This document shows positions 8,200-15,689 of a DNA stretch of 64,000 nucleotides, in pieces (position 1 is the first letter of the stretch; every line of letters begins with the position of its first letter). Source of the stretch: JABWBD01 sp040768665 (GTDB lineage Bacteria > Planctomycetota > Planctomycetia > Pirellulales > Thermoguttaceae); assembly GCA_040768665.1 (NCBI GenBank), contig JAXGMN010000023.1, forward strand, positions 1-64,000, written 5' to 3'. Under the pieces are notes generated by a model. The model was not told the DNA's origin. It ran no database searches and worked only from the letters and a program-made list of their open reading frames with translations. A program made the translations under genes and the position numbers.

Positions 8200-8779
8200 T
8201 CAGGAAGCGCGGCGGAGAGGCGGCTGTGCCGAGTTGCAGGGCGCGACGCGGATCCTCTTCCGCTTCGTCTCGGACCGGAGACGCCGGGCGTCGCCGTGGG
8301 CGTCGTGCGCCGCGGACGCGGCCTCGCGCCGCGCGACGACTTGTTCGTAGCGCTTGCGGTGCCGTTCTTTCAGTTCCAGCCGCAGGGGATCGTCCGGCCC
8401 GGGGGGCAACGGCTCCAGCTTAGAGCCTATCCCAAGACCGTCGGGGACTGGCTCAGTTTGCGGAGTCTTCGGAGCAAAATGTGCCTGTCCCCTTCTCCTC
8501 GCGAGGTCTTGGGATAGGCTCTTGATCTGATCGAGCCTCTGCCGAAGGTAGCAGAGCAGGCAGGGCATCGTGACCGTCGCGCCGCAGCCCTCGCAGTAGC
8601 GCACCGGGCCGGACGATTCGATGGGTTTGATTTTCCGGCGGCGGCCCGGCCAGCGTCCCTTGGCAATGGCAAGCACGGTGCCACGATCCACGCCGAACTC
8701 CCGGGCGATCTCGCGCTTGGCGGAGGTTCCCTTCGGCAAGACGTTGTTCGATTCGTTGCACGAGCGATGGATCGAGCAT
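8200..8779 (-). pseudogene. Phage HTH/zinc-finger protein with a frameshift and an inserted repeat
   Basis: The natural start is the ATG at 8779 (MLDPSLVQRIEQRLAEGNLR). One extra base near 8716 shifts the frame. The rest of the protein continues in the frame that ends at 8200, with REIAREFGVDRGTVLAIAKG, a clear helix-turn-helix, then a zinc-ribbon-like pair CEGCG and PCLLC. Joining the two frames gives a smooth domain, so this is a real indel or a sequencing error rather than a different start. About 35 residues (KSLSQDLARRR through DGLGIGSK) are encoded entirely by the family-E repeat at 8422-8522 and interrupt the protein between the zinc ribbon and the basic C-terminal helix, without changing the frame. 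The intact form would be a small phage regulator at the start of the leftward module. Confidence 0.7.
8422..8522. repeat. Inverted-repeat element, family E copy 1 (inside a coding frame)
   Basis: About 100-nt element. Outer arms are AGAGCCTATCCCAAGACC and its exact reverse complement. The core starts CGGGGACTGGCTCA and ends GTGCCTGTCCCCTTC. The internal GGAGTCTTCGGAGC segment is shared with the copy at 35319. On the minus strand it reads through in frame within the HTH/zinc-finger gene. Confidence 0.9.
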
Positions 8780-8808
8780 GGCAAGTCTCCTGCGGCGTGT
8801 GAATAACA

Positions 8809-8905
8809 GGCCCTGACAAAACGGGGACAGGCACCTCGCGAAGACGCCTATTCCGTGTTTTGCGGATGTTTGGCTCGGAGCCAGTCCCCGTTTTGTGAGG
8901 GGCCT
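8809..8905. repeat. Inverted-repeat element, family E copy 2 (reverse orientation)
   Basis: Outer arms GGCCCTGACAAAAC and GTTTTGTGAGGGGCC flank a core that starts CGGGGACAGGCACCTCG and ends GGCTCGGAGCCAGTCCCC. This is the reverse complement of the core orientation seen in most other copies. It lies just upstream of the phage HTH gene. Confidence 0.9.
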
Positions 8906-8914
8906 ATAAAAACA

Positions 8915-8944
8915 GCCCGCCGCCGGAGATCTCCGGCGGCGGGC
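8915..8944 (-). terminator. Strong perfect hairpin, probable leftward terminator
   Basis: Perfect 30-nt palindrome, GCCCGCCGCCGGAGA followed by its reverse complement. On the minus strand it is followed by TGTTTTTA, the layout of an intrinsic terminator for leftward transcription. No convincing leftward gene lies to its right before 9449. It may insulate the phage module from upstream transcription. Confidence 0.7.
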
Positions 8945-9255
8945 TCTTGGGATACCTGTTCTCGTTCAGGCTCTGCGGATACCCGAGTGATATGTACGTT
9001 AGTTTACTATATGTCCCGAGCGTTTCAACCGGATTTTCAAGCCAAGTTGAACTTACGTTCACGTTGGACCGCGGAACCGTTGCCGGAGCCAAAGAGTTGC
9101 GGCCGGGCAAGAAATCACAAGTTTTTCGGGTGACGCTCCTACATTAGCCCGGATTATTCACCACCGCGTCAAACTGGGCGCAGGCACTGCACACGAACGC
9201 GAAGCGCAAGCGAGGGCAACTCGCTGTGCAGCCCTCGCTTGCGCTTCGGGTTGGT
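8945..9255. other. Intergenic stretch without a supported gene
   Basis: Relatively AT-rich against its surroundings around 8955-9020. Short open frames on both strands show no family features. At 9147-9160 there is half of a CCCGGATTATTCAC motif; its partner form, GTGAATAATCCGGGTT, occurs at 17699. A small inverted repeat of the form GCACTGCACACGAACGCGAAGCG / GCGCTTCG lies near 9183-9250 around the words AAGCGCAAGCGAGGG and CCTCGCTTGCGCTT. Confidence 0.6.
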
Positions 9256-9359
9256 ATGCGGTGGTGGTATGCGGTGGTGGTATGCGGTGGTGGTATGCGG
9301 TGGTGGTATGCGGTGGTGGTATGCGGTGGTGGTATGCGGTGGTGGTATGCGGTGGTGCA
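9256..9359. repeat. Tandem repeat, 13-nt unit ATGCGGTGGTGGT x 8
   Basis: Eight head-to-tail copies of ATGCGGTGGTGGT, starting at 9256, 9269, 9282, 9295, 9308, 9321, 9334 and 9347. The first seven are identical; the last ends GTGGTGC. The unit length is not a multiple of three, so all frames stay open and give artefactual periodic peptides. Identity between units suggests recent slippage expansion. Confidence 0.95.
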
Positions 9360-9422
9360 GCGGGCACGTTGTCGTTTGCCGCCTCTGACCCAATTGCCTC
9401 GGGGAATTGCATGTTGCGTTTT

Positions 9423-9441
9423 GTAACATTTCTGTTATATT
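9423..9441 (+). promoter_or_regulatory. Candidate operator/promoter of the AbiE-type pair
   Basis: Short inverted repeat GTAACA-tttc-TGTTAT, overlapping a TATATT box (9436-9441), 8-26 nt ahead of the toxin ATG. AbiEi antitoxins are known to bind inverted repeats in their own promoters. The AT-rich island stands out against the GC-rich background. No convincing -35 is visible. Confidence 0.35.
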
Positions 9442-9448
9442 TGGCTAC

Positions 9449-10240
9449 ATGGATAACAGCCTTGCACTGTTGGAACGCATTCAACGCACCGCCGCGAGAA
9501 TCCTCGCCACCCATCCGGCGGGGCGTGGGCTTTGCCTGGTCGGCGGCTTTCGGTACCGCTTGCTCAATGAAAGCGCCCGCGCTTCAAATGACCTTGACTA
9601 TCACTGGGATGGTGATCTCCAGAAGAAGCAGATGGAGATCCTGGATGCCTTCCGGAGCAAACTCCTACCGGAGGTCAAACGCCAATTGGGATATGATGGT
9701 GACGCACGGCCGGCAGCAGGTCCTGACGCGGAATCACCGGAGGTCCGAACGGTTCGACTGGCCTTCTACCGTGCGGCTGAGCCAGGAAGCCGGATCGAAA
9801 TTCCAGTAGATGTCATACGTGTCGCCCGCCTCGATGCGCCGATGGTTCGTACCGTGGAAGGCACCGTGTTCCTGACGGTGTCGGATGCGGACATGATTGA
9901 GAGCAAGATCCTTGCCTGCCTGGCCCGAACTTTTTTGCAGGTACGGGATGCCCTGGACCTCTTCTTGTTCCAGGACGCTCTGCGGCCTGACTCGCCCGTG
10001 CGATTGTCCCGGAAACTGAGCAAGCTCGCGCTGCTGCCCACAGAGGCCATCGAGAGAGTCGGCAAGCTGGCGAAGAATCGGACCGTCCACGTCCGGGGGA
10101 TCGAGCAACTCCTTGACGAACAGGTTGAGCCGGCCGTGACGGTCAACCTGCGTGCCGCCGGCGGCGCCCCAATGATTTGGGATTCCGTCATATCTCTGCT
10201 CCACGAAGTTCTTGCCAAAGCCAAGGAGTTGTCGGCGTGA
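9449..10240 (+). CDS. AbiEii/AbiGii-type nucleotidyltransferase toxin
   Basis: 263-residue protein of the DUF1814/AbiEii family, the toxin of type IV-like AbiE systems. The nucleotidyltransferase core is visible as VGGFRYRL (about residues 30-37) followed by the metal-binding acidic pair in SNDLDYHW (about 45-52). The third acid is probably in IPVDVIR (about 128). The C-terminal half is the helical substrate-recognition part. Relatives transfer nucleotides to target RNAs such as tRNA and stop growth, giving phage resistance. It precedes the antitoxin gene and overlaps it by 4 nt (GTGA), whereas classical abiE loci place the antitoxin first. There is no clear Shine-Dalgarno before the ATG at 9449. 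Confidence 0.85.
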   Translation: MDNSLALLERIQRTAARILATHPAGRGLCLVGGFRYRLLNESARASNDLDYHWDGDLQKKQMEILDAFRSKLLPEVKRQLGYDGDARPAAGPDAESPEVRTVRLAFYRAAEPGSRIEIPVDVIRVARLDAPMVRTVEGTVFLTVSDADMIESKILACLARTFLQVRDALDLFLFQDALRPDSPVRLSRKLSKLALLPTEAIERVGKLAKNRTVHVRGIEQLLDEQVEPAVTVNLRAAGGAPMIWDSVISLLHEVLAKAKELSA

Positions 10241-10953
10241 AAGCCATTGCATGGCGAAAATTCCTGGAGGAGCAGCGCGACAGACACGGGAAAGTCCTCT
10301 TTACCCTGACCGAGCTGGCGAACGTGGCCTGTACGTCCTCGGCCGCATTGAACGTTGAGCTGGCACGGCTTCGGCGCCAAGAGATCATCGTCCGATACAC
10401 TCACGGCCTTTATGGCCTGCCGGACGCCGTATCACCACAAGTCTTGGTTCCCGCAATGGATTCGCATGCTTACATCACCGGTCACTACGCCCTTTATCGT
10501 CACCATATGGTGACCCAAATGCCTGTCGCCATTACCTGCTTTACCGACCGAAGGAGTCCCCGGGCTCGGCAGCGAGTTACGCCGGTCGGACGCTTGATCT
10601 TCGCATGTGTGCGGAGCAGCGTGTACGTGCCGGTACCGGAAGGTGCAATCGCGCCTCCGGCACAGGCGCTTTGCGACTATGTCTATCTTTCGCGCCGGCA
10701 CGGAGCCGCGCCGGAAGCGTTGGTCACGTTCCGAAACCTCGAACGGATTCAAGCTGGGGATCTTGCTCCGACTCTCGCGAGATACCCAACTACCGTGCAG
10801 AAGCACATCGAGCGACTCTTGCACCTCGACGGGCATGCGGAAGCCTTCCGGCCGCCCCCTCCTACACCAGCGGCCGCACCACCGACATGCTCCGCCAATA
10901 GTCGAACAGAGTCTGGATCGACAAGACGCCACCGCCCATCCCGCTCTTGTTGA
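10237..10953 (+). CDS. AbiEi-type antitoxin / transcriptional repressor
   Basis: 238-residue protein. Residues 15-60 form a winged helix (LFTLTELANVACTSSAALN, then LARLRRQEIIVRYTHGLYGL) like the AbiEi_4 antitoxin domain, and the rest matches the antitoxin/regulatory half (ITGHYALYRHHMVTQ, RLIFACVRSSVYVP). I place the start at the GTG at 10237, which overlaps the toxin stop codon. The natural domain ends near residue 205; the last 30 or so residues (proline-rich, then STRRHRPSRSC) are read from the antisense of the converging aldehyde dehydrogenase gene, with a 92-nt overlap. The original stop was therefore probably lost, extending the protein into the neighbour. Confidence 0.8.
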   Translation: MKAIAWRKFLEEQRDRHGKVLFTLTELANVACTSSAALNVELARLRRQEIIVRYTHGLYGLPDAVSPQVLVPAMDSHAYITGHYALYRHHMVTQMPVAITCFTDRRSPRARQRVTPVGRLIFACVRSSVYVPVPEGAIAPPAQALCDYVYLSRRHGAAPEALVTFRNLERIQAGDLAPTLARYPTTVQKHIERLLHLDGHAEAFRPPPPTPAAAPPTCSANSRTESGSTRRHRPSRSC

Positions 10954-12358
10954 CGCCGCCGTAGGGAACGCCGTGCGGGAAGACGTTGTGGGCGTTGATC
11001 CAACTGTTGGCGACGACCATGGCCTCGGCCACCCGGTACGCCCGGCCGAGATCGGCGGTCCAGACGCTGTTGGCCAGGCCGTAGTCCGTATCGTTGGCCA
11101 TCCGGACGGCTTCGTCTTCGTCGGCGAACGGCGCGAGATACGCGACGGGACCGAAAATCTCGTCGCGAGCGGCCACGTTGTCGAGCGATCCGGCCAGCAG
11201 CGCGGGCTGGACATAGAAGCCGTTCTTGTCCGGAACGCGGGCTTCGCCTCCGGCCAGAACGGCCTCGGCGCCCTCGGCCTGCCCTCGCTCGAGGTAACCC
11301 AGGACGCGCTTGCGCTGTTTCTCGCTCACGACGGGGCCCATCTGTGTCGCCCGGTCCAACTGGTAGCCGACGGCCACCTTCTTCATCCGCTCGACGCAAG
11401 CCTCCACGAAGGGTTTGTAGATCTTCTTGTGGATCAGCCAGCGGGTCGCGTCGCAGCAGACCTGGCCGGTGTGGAAGGTGATGGCCTGGACGAGCTTCTC
11501 GGCGGTCGCGGGGATGTCGATGTCGTCGAAGATCACGGCGGCGCCTTTGCCCCCGAGTTCCAGCTTGACCGGGACGAGGTTGCGACCGCAGGCTTCGGCC
11601 ACCAGGCGGCCCACCTCCGGCGAACCGGTGAACGACATCCGCTTGATCCGGGGATGAGCGGCCAGGGCGGCCCCGGCGACTCCCCCGAGGCCGGGCACCA
11701 CGTTGATCACGCCGTCGGGAATGCCCACTTCCTTGGCCAGCCGGCCGAGATAGATGGTCGAGAGCGGCGTGTCCTCGGCCGGTTTGATCACCACGGTGTT
11801 GCCGGCGGCAAGAGCCGGAGCGATACCCCATCCGGCCAGGAGGAACGGGAAGTTCCAGGGGAAAATGAAGGCACACGGCCCCCAGGGATGCCGCACGGTC
11901 CACGCCTCATGTTTGGGAACCGCGATCGCCGTGCGGTACTGGACCTGCAGCGCCATGTTCACAAAGTACCGCATGGTATCGATGAAGTTCTGCACGTCGC
12001 CTTCGGCCTGCCAATAGACCTTGCCGCAATCGAGCGCTTCGATCTGGGCGATGATCTTTTTGCGTTTTTCGACCTCATCGGCCAGGCGATGGAGCAGCAC
12101 CCCGCGGTCGTCCGGAGACAGCTTCGCCCAGCCGCTCTTCACAAACGCCGTCTCAGCGGCCTCGACGGCCCGGTCGACGTCGGCGGCCTGCATGGCATGG
12201 ACTTCGGCAAGAAACTCCCCGCTGCCGGGGTCGACGGTTGTGAACGTTTTCGCGCCGGATGCGTGAGCGGTTTCGCCGGCAATGACTCCACCAAGAGGTC
12301 CGGATTCCAGGAAAGCGGCGACTTCGGGGAGCAGGCGGGGGGCCGTCGTGGTTACCAT
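10862..12358 (-). CDS. NAD(P)-dependent aldehyde dehydrogenase
   Basis: 498-residue ALDH-superfamily enzyme. It has the cofactor-binding FIFPWNFPFLLAGW segment (about residue 150), VVIKPAEDTPL (about 175), the FTGSPEVGR loop (about 230), the general base Glu in LELGGKGA (about 256) and the catalytic Cys in TGQVCCDAT (about 290), so it should oxidise an aldehyde to an acid. The nearest types by feel are betaine-aldehyde and phenylacetaldehyde dehydrogenases; the substrate cannot be read from the sequence. The ATG at 12358 has an AGGAGA ribosome binding site. It is the last gene of the leftward PHA/malic-enzyme run, about 140 nt after the malic enzyme. Its 3' end overlaps the converging antitoxin gene. 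Confidence 0.9.
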   Translation of the reverse strand: MVTTTAPRLLPEVAAFLESGPLGGVIAGETAHASGAKTFTTVDPGSGEFLAEVHAMQAADVDRAVEAAETAFVKSGWAKLSPDDRGVLLHRLADEVEKRKKIIAQIEALDCGKVYWQAEGDVQNFIDTMRYFVNMALQVQYRTAIAVPKHEAWTVRHPWGPCAFIFPWNFPFLLAGWGIAPALAAGNTVVIKPAEDTPLSTIYLGRLAKEVGIPDGVINVVPGLGGVAGAALAAHPRIKRMSFTGSPEVGRLVAEACGRNLVPVKLELGGKGAAVIFDDIDIPATAEKLVQAITFHTGQVCCDATRWLIHKKIYKPFVEACVERMKKVAVGYQLDRATQMGPVVSEKQRKRVLGYLERGQAEGAEAVLAGGEARVPDKNGFYVQPALLAGSLDNVAARDEIFGPVAYLAPFADEDEAVRMANDTDYGLANSVWTADLGRAYRVAEAMVVANSWINAHNVFPHGVPYGGVNKSGMGGGVLSIQTLFDYWRSMSVVRPLV

Positions 12359-12496
12359 GAGGGTTCTCCTAGAGTTGGGTAGGGTGCCGTGGGCGAGTTT
12401 CTCCAATCGCAGTGACTACGGCATCTTACCCAATTGGCACACCGGTGCCAATTGGTGGGCGGTACGCGCCGCCTCAGGGCTTCGATCGCAGCGCGG

Positions 12497-13927
12497 TCAC
12501 GCAAGAATGTGAAAGCCGGGTTTCTGGCGGCGGCGCGCGACGCCGCTTTCCACCGCCGCCTTCGAAACCGCCTTCGCCACCGCGGTGGCCACGCGACGGT
12601 CGAAGACACTCGGGATGATATGGTCGGCGATGATCTCCTCTTCAGCCAGAACGCCGGCAATCGCCCGCGCGGCCGCGATCTTCATTCCTTCCGTGACGCG
12701 GCTGGCGCGGACGTCGAGCATGCCACGGAACAGCCCCGGAAAGCAGAGCACATTGTTGATCTGGTTGGGGTAGTCGGACCGGCCGGTGGCCACGACGGCC
12801 GCGTGCTTCACGGCCAGATCCGGATCGATTTCCGGATCGGGATTGGCCAGCGCGAAGACGATCGCGTCCGCAGCCATGCGCTGGACGTCTTCGGCCTTGA
12901 GCACGTCGGCCGCGGACACGCCGATGAACACGTCGGCCCCCGCCATGGCTTCGCCCAGCGGGCCCTTGATTTGCCGGGGATTCGTGTTTTCGGCCAGCCA
13001 CTGTTTCACAGGCCCCATCCCGTTGCGCCCGCGGCAGATCGCTCCTTCGCGGTCACAGACGATTATCTGCTCGACCCCGACGGATTTCAGAAGCTTCGCG
13101 ATCGCCACGCCGGCCGCACCCGCTCCGTTGATGGCGACGCGTATCCTCTCGAATGTCTTCCGAACCAGCTTCAGCGCATTCTCCAGGGCGGCGAGAGCGA
13201 CCACCGCCGTGCCGTGCTGATCGTCGTGAAATACCGGAATGTCCACCTGTTCTTGCAGCCGGCGCTCGATTTCGAAGCAGCGTGGCGCGGAGATGTCCTC
13301 CAGGTTGATTCCGCCGAACGATGGTGCGAGGTACGTGCACGTCTCGACGATCTTGTCGGGATCCTGGGTGTCGAGGCAGATCGGGAACGCGTCGACCCGG
13401 GCGAATTCCTTGAACAGGACCGCCTTTCCCTCCATGACCGGCATCGCCGCCCGCGGACCGATATTGCCCAATCCAAGCACCGCCGAACCGTCGCTGACGA
13501 CCGCGACCGTATTGCGCCGGATCGTCAGCGCGAAGGCGGCCTCCGGCTCCGCATGGATCGAGCGGCACACGCGGGCCACGCCGGGCGTGTAGGCCATCGA
13601 CAGATCGTCGCGGGTCTTAATCGAGATCTTGGGAGCGATTTCCAGCTTCCCACCCAGGTGCAGCAAAAAGGTCCGGTCCGAAACGCGGACGACGTGTACG
13701 TCGGGAACCGCTTGCACACGCTCGACGATCCGGCGCCCGTGCTCGACGTCGCAGGCATTGACGGAGATGTCGCGAATGATTTGATTGCGCTTCACCTCCA
13801 CGATATCGACGGCGCCGATAAAGCCGTCGGCCTCGCCGATCGCCGAGGTGATCCGGCCCAGTTGCCCCGGGCTGTCCGGGTAGCGGAGCCGCATGGTGAT
13901 GCTGTACGAAGGGCTGGAGTGCTTCAT
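12497..13927 (-). CDS. NAD(P)-dependent malic enzyme with N-terminal ACT domain
   Basis: 476-residue enzyme converting malate to pyruvate and CO2. The N-terminal 80 residues form an ACT regulatory domain (SPGQLGRITSAIGEADG). The catalytic part has the YTPGVARVC motif (about 117), the metal site VFHDDQHGTAVV (about 233) and the Rossmann loop INGAGAAGVAIAKLL (about 265). The ATG at 13927 overlaps the phaC stop codon by 4 nt (ATGA), so the two proteins are probably co-translated. Coupling to the PHA synthase is biologically sensible: malic enzyme feeds pyruvate to acetyl-CoA and supplies NAD(P)H for the reductase step. An ACT domain on malic enzyme suggests allosteric control by an amino acid or similar ligand. 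Confidence 0.9.
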   Translation of the reverse strand: MKHSSPSYSITMRLRYPDSPGQLGRITSAIGEADGFIGAVDIVEVKRNQIIRDISVNACDVEHGRRIVERVQAVPDVHVVRVSDRTFLLHLGGKLEIAPKISIKTRDDLSMAYTPGVARVCRSIHAEPEAAFALTIRRNTVAVVSDGSAVLGLGNIGPRAAMPVMEGKAVLFKEFARVDAFPICLDTQDPDKIVETCTYLAPSFGGINLEDISAPRCFEIERRLQEQVDIPVFHDDQHGTAVVALAALENALKLVRKTFERIRVAINGAGAAGVAIAKLLKSVGVEQIIVCDREGAICRGRNGMGPVKQWLAENTNPRQIKGPLGEAMAGADVFIGVSAADVLKAEDVQRMAADAIVFALANPDPEIDPDLAVKHAAVVATGRSDYPNQINNVLCFPGLFRGMLDVRASRVTEGMKIAAARAIAGVLAEEEIIADHIIPSVFDRRVATAVAKAVSKAAVESGVARRRQKPGFHILA

Positions 13928-15018
13928 CGCGATCGCTCCGCCAGCCAGCGGCAGACTTCCGGCCAAAGCTCCTTCTGCGCTTTGGTGCCCATGGCCAGCC
14001 CGATGTGTCCGGCGGAAAGCTTCATCGTGCTGCGGTCCTCGGAGCCGACCAGGTCGTTGAACGGCTCGCTTTGGGCGCAGGGGACGAGATCGTCGCCGGT
14101 CGCCATCAGGTTGAGCACCGGGCAGGTGATCCGTTTCAGGTCAACCAGGTGGCGGCCGACGGGCATTTCGCCCCGGACCAGCAGATTCTGCTGGTAGAGG
14201 TACTTGACGAATTCGCGAAAGACCTCCCCCGGGACCGGGATAATGTCGTTCAGCCAGGTCTCCATCGTGAAGTACTCATGAACGAACCGGTCGTCGTCTG
14301 CCCGCTCGAACAGCCCGAGCGGCTTGCGAATGAGGTTGTCTACCGGTCGCAGCAGCAAGAAGGAGCCCTGGAGAAATTCGGCGGGGCAGTTGCCGTAAGC
14401 ATCGATAAACGCGTCGACGTCGAAGGTGTCCCGATCAGTCCAGAGATTGAGGAGGCCGTCGCGGGTCGTGAAATCGATGCCCGCCGCCAGCAAGATGAGG
14501 TTTTGCACCTTCTCCGGATGCAGCGCGGTGAACATCGCGCTCATGGTACCGCCCATGCAGTAGCCCAGCAGGCTTGCTTTGGACGATCCCGTCCGCTCCT
14601 CAAGATAGTCCAGGACGTTCGCCAGATAGCCGTTGATGTAGGTTTCCAGGGTGAGATGCCGGTCGGAGTGCGTCGGAATGCCCCAATCGATGAGATAGGT
14701 ATCGAAACCGGCGCGGACGAACTGGCCCACGACGCTCTTGTTGGGCAGGATATCGAGGATATACGGCCGGTTGACCAGGGCGAAGACGAATACCACCGGC
14801 GTTTTGTACTTGGGCGGCTCGTCGCTCTGGTAGTGCAACAGCTTGAGGCGGTCTTCTTCGTAGACCACCTCCGACGGCGTGGCGCCTTTGGTCACTCGCT
14901 GCGCCTGCCGGCCGACGAAAGGCAGTCGCGACATGCGGCGCCAGAAGGCGAAAGTCTCATCGAGGACCGCCCTCTGGGCTTCGATCCAAGGATTGTGATC
15001 GCCGTTGCCGATGCTCAT
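13924..15018 (-). CDS. phaC: Polyhydroxyalkanoate synthase, class III PhaC subunit
   Basis: 364-residue synthase that polymerises (R)-3-hydroxyacyl-CoA. It has an alpha/beta-hydrolase fold with the PhaC box SLLGYCMGGTMS, where Cys replaces the lipase serine (about residue 147). It also has a conserved IDWGIPTHSDRHLTLE segment (about 108) and the downstream Asp and His of the triad in ATGDDLVP (about 299) and SAGHIGLAMG (about 326). The length near 360 residues is that of class III/IV synthases, which need a PhaE or PhaR partner, and a PhaE-like gene lies upstream. Start ATG at 15018 (MSIGNGDH). It forms an operon with the malic enzyme downstream through a 4-nt overlap. Confidence 0.93.
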   Translation of the reverse strand: MSIGNGDHNPWIEAQRAVLDETFAFWRRMSRLPFVGRQAQRVTKGATPSEVVYEEDRLKLLHYQSDEPPKYKTPVVFVFALVNRPYILDILPNKSVVGQFVRAGFDTYLIDWGIPTHSDRHLTLETYINGYLANVLDYLEERTGSSKASLLGYCMGGTMSAMFTALHPEKVQNLILLAAGIDFTTRDGLLNLWTDRDTFDVDAFIDAYGNCPAEFLQGSFLLLRPVDNLIRKPLGLFERADDDRFVHEYFTMETWLNDIIPVPGEVFREFVKYLYQQNLLVRGEMPVGRHLVDLKRITCPVLNLMATGDDLVPCAQSEPFNDLVGSEDRSTMKLSAGHIGLAMGTKAQKELWPEVCRWLAERSR

Positions 15019-15080
15019 TCGACTATCCCCTGAATTCGACGTTCGGGCCGATCCCAAGAACAAGTCCGTGATTTCTTCGT

Positions 15081-15127
15081 CGAGCGGACTTCCGTCCGCT
15101 GGGGGCGGAATGAATTCCGCCCTACGA
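15081..15127. repeat. Double hairpin in the phaE-phaC gap
   Basis: Two adjacent palindromes, GCGGAC-ttcc-GTCCGC and GGGCGGAATGAATTCCGCCC, fill the 130-nt gap between phaE and phaC. The word AGGGCGGAATTCATTCCGCC looks like a dispersed intergenic repeat. It could modulate the PhaE:PhaC ratio by processing or pausing. No T-run follows, so it is not a classical terminator. Confidence 0.6.
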
Positions 15128-15147
15128 AATTGCTTGCGGACAGATGC

Positions 15148-15651
15148 TTACTGTTTTTCGTTGGCTCGCCGCTTTCCACCCTTCTTTGGGGCGCCTTTCG
15201 GCTCCCGGTCCTGCTTGCGGAGACGGTTTTCCAGGCGCGTGAGCCGCTTGTCGAGGGATTCGAGCTGCGTCGAAAGCCGCTCGGCCGCGTCGACGACGCG
15301 CCGCTCGACGTGGCGAAGCGACAGCATCAACTGGTCGACGTCCTGGCGGCTGGCTCCCTGTAATTCGTGCTGGGTGCGGCCGAGCAGCTCGTTGAGTTGC
15401 CTGCGGGATTCCACCGTCGTGGAAAGCGCCTGCCGCATCGCCGACCGGAATTCGTCCGAGCGGGCGAAACGGTCGAAGTAGTCGGCCCATGCCGAAAGCA
15501 CGTCGGATTGGATCTGCCGCATCACCTGGGGCGGGGAGCTCGTCGGCGAAAACATCGTCCCGGCTCTTGCCATGGATGAGGCCATGTCGGACCACATCTT
15601 GACAAAAGCATCTGCTCCGGGGGCCCCATGGTGTCCGTCGCTGCCCGCCAT
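15148..15651 (-). CDS. PhaE-like subunit of class III PHA synthase
   Basis: 167-residue protein made largely of helix. Residues 5-75 include FVKMWSDMASSMARAG and a QSDVLSAWADYFDRFARS segment that recalls phasins and PhaE. Residues 85-150 form a long coiled coil (LLGRTQHELQGASRQDVDQ, later RLSTQLESLDKRLTRLENRL), and the tail is lysine/arginine-rich. PhaE activates class III PhaC and binds the granule surface. This protein is shorter than characterised PhaE (about 300-400 residues), and the call leans on position directly upstream of a class III phaC. A phasin-like scaffold is an alternative. The start ATG at 15651 has AGAGAGC ahead of it; 38 nt separate it from the thiolase gene. Confidence 0.7.
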   Translation of the reverse strand: MAGSDGHHGAPGADAFVKMWSDMASSMARAGTMFSPTSSPPQVMRQIQSDVLSAWADYFDRFARSDEFRSAMRQALSTTVESRRQLNELLGRTQHELQGASRQDVDQLMLSLRHVERRVVDAAERLSTQLESLDKRLTRLENRLRKQDREPKGAPKKGGKRRANEKQ

Positions 15652-15689
15652 GCTCTCTCCTTCTTTCGCTGGTTCACCGGGGTGCGCGA

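Noticed and set aside
1..9100. A complete, functional prophage linked to the integrase at 63354
   Set aside because: Only early head and accessory genes are visible at the left edge, the module shows a frameshift and repeat insertions, and the integrase is 55 kb away with chromosomal genes between, so a link is not supported.
8904..9147. Small open frames between the terminator and the AbiE pair
   Set aside because: No ribosome site, no family resemblance; one of them ends inside the terminator stem.
9226..9426. Open frames through the 13-nt tandem repeat
   Set aside because: They consist of periodic VVCGGGMRWWYA-type peptides produced by the repeat, with no start signal.
10432..11903. Alternative frames in the aldehyde dehydrogenase region
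   Set aside because: The ALDH frame has a complete set of active-site motifs; the others are low-complexity antisense or shifted frames.
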